This document shows, piece by piece, positions 62,782 to 64,000 of a stretch of 64,000 bases of DNA. The DNA is from Citrobacter farmeri (GTDB taxonomy: Bacteria > Pseudomonadota > Gammaproteobacteria > Enterobacterales > Enterobacteriaceae), in NCBI RefSeq assembly GCF_019048065.1, contig NZ_CP077291.1:930001-994000 (forward strand), read 5' to 3'. The translations under genes and the position numbers were made by a program. Each line of letters starts with the position of its first letter. Within the stretch, counting starts at the first letter, position 1. The notes below the pieces were generated by a model. The model was not told where the DNA came from and did not search any database. It was given only the letters and a program-made list of their open reading frames with translations.

Positions 62782-63575
62782 TGCTGGAGATTCTGTATCA
62801 GGACGAGTGGCTGGTTGCGGTCAACAAACCTTCCGGCTGGCTGGTGCACCGCAGTTGGCTGGATCGCGACGAAAAAGTGGTGGTGATGCAGACTGTGCGT
62901 GACCAGATTGGCCAGCACGTGTTTACCGCGCATCGCCTTGACAGACCAACATCCGGCGTGCTGTTGATGGGCTTATCCAGTGAAGCCGGCCGCCGCCTCG
63001 CGCAGCAGTTTGAGCAGCACCAGATCCATAAACGCTATCACGCCATTGTCCGTGGATGGTTGATGGAGGAGGCGGTACTCGATTATCCGTTAGTAGAAGA
63101 ACTGGATAAAATCGCCGATAAGTTTGTCCGTGAAAACAAGGACCCGCAGCCTGCAGTGACCCATTACCGTGGCCTCTCCACTGTTGAAATGCCTGTGGCG
63201 ACCGGGCGTTATCCGACGACGCGTTACGGACTGGTGGAGCTGGATCCGCAAACGGGACGCAAGCATCAGCTCAGACGCCATCTGGCGCACCTGCGTCATC
63301 CGATTATTGGCGACAGCAAGCATGGCGATTTGCGGCAGAACCGCAGCGCGGCGGAACATTTTGGCTGCAACCGACTGATGCTACACGCCAGTCAGCTTTC
63401 GCTGACGCATCCGTTTACCGGTGAACCGCTGACGATTCATGCGGGGCTGGATGCGGTCTGGTTGCAGGCACTGTCACAGTTTGGCTGGCAAGGACTTCTC
63501 CCTGAGAATGAAAGGGTTGAGTTAAGTGAGCCAGCAGGTCAGGATGAAGGCATAAGTTCTTCATCCAGGGAGTAA
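62781..63575 (+). CDS. truC: tRNA pseudouridine(65) synthase TruC
   Basis: TruC makes pseudouridine 65 in tRNA-Ile and tRNA-Asp. The product is 264 residues (260 in E. coli) in the RluA family, with catalytic Asp54 in HRLDRPTSG and the conserved RKHQLRRHLAHL segment. The C-terminal tail is a few residues longer. It lies in a yqcC-truC-yqcA operon with overlaps or gaps below 10 bases. Confidence 0.96.
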   Translation: MLEILYQDEWLVAVNKPSGWLVHRSWLDRDEKVVVMQTVRDQIGQHVFTAHRLDRPTSGVLLMGLSSEAGRRLAQQFEQHQIHKRYHAIVRGWLMEEAVLDYPLVEELDKIADKFVRENKDPQPAVTHYRGLSTVEMPVATGRYPTTRYGLVELDPQTGRKHQLRRHLAHLRHPIIGDSKHGDLRQNRSAAEHFGCNRLMLHASQLSLTHPFTGEPLTIHAGLDAVWLQALSQFGWQGLLPENERVELSEPAGQDEGISSSSRE

Positions 63576-63581
63576 TCAAGC

Positions 63582-64000
63582 ATGGCGGAAATTGGGATTT
63601 TTGTCGGGACGATGTATGGCAATGCGCTGCTGGTCGCCGAAGAGGCCGAAGCGATCCTGACGGCGCAAGGGCACAAAGCGACCGTTTTTGAAGATCCTGA
63701 ACTGACGGACTGGCAGGAATATCAGGATAAAATCGCGCTGGTGGTCACCTCCACGACCGGGCAGGGCGATTTACCTGACAGCATTGTGCCACTGTTTCAG
63801 GGGATCAAAGACCAACTGGGTTTCCAGCCGAATCTGCGTTATGGCGTGATTGCACTGGGTGACAGCAGCTACGTCAATTTCTGCAACGGCGGTAAACAGT
63901 TTGACGCCCTGTTGCAGGAACAAAGCGCACAGCGCGTGGGAGACATGTTGCTGATTGATGCCAGTGAGCATCCGGAGCCTGAAAGCGAATCCAATCCCTG
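63582..64000 (+). CDS. yqcA: Flavodoxin YqcA (3' end missing)
   Basis: A short-chain flavodoxin that carries electrons through FMN. 139 codons are visible of about 149, so only some 10 residues are cut off by the window edge. The FMN phosphate loop [13 protein letters not shown], the [12 protein letters not shown] loop and [16 protein letters not shown] are intact. It begins 6 bases after truC. Confidence 0.96.
   Translation, partial: MAEIGIFVGTMYGNALLVAEEAEAILTAQGHKATVFEDPELTDWQEYQDKIALVVTSTTGQGDLPDSIVPLFQGIKDQLGFQPNLRYGVIALGDSSYVNFCNGGKQFDALLQEQSAQRVGDMLLIDASEHPEPESESNP

Overview
The window is chromosomal DNA of an enterobacterium close to Escherichia, Salmonella and Citrobacter. A Citrobacter-like genome is my best guess, but the species cannot be fixed from sequence alone. 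Nearly every housekeeping gene can be recognised residue by residue as the orthologue of an E. coli K-12 gene, and the order follows the E. coli 61-64 minute region: aas-lplT-tas-ygdR-ygdQ-mutH-rppH-ptsP-lgt-thyA-ppdA-ppdB-ygdB-ppdC-recC-ptrA-recB-recD-argA-amiC, three initiator tRNA genes, mltA-tcdA-csdE-csdA-ygdI-gcvB-gcvA-ygdD-rlmM, then the fuc locus, xni-sdaB-sdaC-ppnN-queF-syd-csrB-yqcC-truC-yqcA. aas is cut by the left edge and yqcA by the right edge.

Region 1 (1-35.5 kb) is conserved core. It holds phospholipid repair (aas, lplT), mismatch repair (mutH), RNA 5' end decapping (rppH), the nitrogen phosphotransferase enzyme PtsP, lipoprotein maturation (lgt), thymidylate synthesis (thyA), a pseudopilin cluster (ppdAB-ygdB-ppdC), RecBCD with protease III, arginine biosynthesis (argA), cell-wall amidase and transglycosylase, tRNA modification (tcdA), the CsdA-CsdE sulfur-transfer pair, and glycine-cleavage control (gcvA with the sRNA gcvB). 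The mutH-rppH spacer carries a DnaA-box cluster at the position of the chromosomal DARS2 element.

Region 2 (35.5-44.5 kb) is an AT-rich accessory island between rlmM and fucR, which are neighbours in E. coli. It encodes four probable transcription regulators (one with a degenerate receiver, one bare winged helix, one membrane-anchored MarT/ToxR type with a FidL-like partner, one LuxR type), two related DcrB-like secreted or lipid-anchored proteins, a YhfL-like mini-lipoprotein, an EamA transporter and two unassigned membrane proteins. No integrase, transposase or sensor kinase is visible.

Region 3 (44.5-54.7 kb) is a rearranged L-fucose locus. fucR, fucU, fucK, fucI and fucA are present, but fucP (the proton symporter) and fucO (lactaldehyde reductase) are missing. 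In their place, divergent from fucI, stands an RbsA/RbsC/RbsB-type sugar ABC importer followed by a LacI-family regulator and then fucA. Two identical perfect 16-bp palindromes lie at the probable start sites of the two divergent operons.

Region 4 (54.7-64 kb) is core again: Xni, serine catabolism (sdaB, sdaC), nucleotide 5'-monophosphate nucleosidase PpnN, queuosine reductase QueF, Syd, the global regulatory RNA CsrB with its UvrY and IHF sites, then YqcC, TruC and the flavodoxin YqcA.
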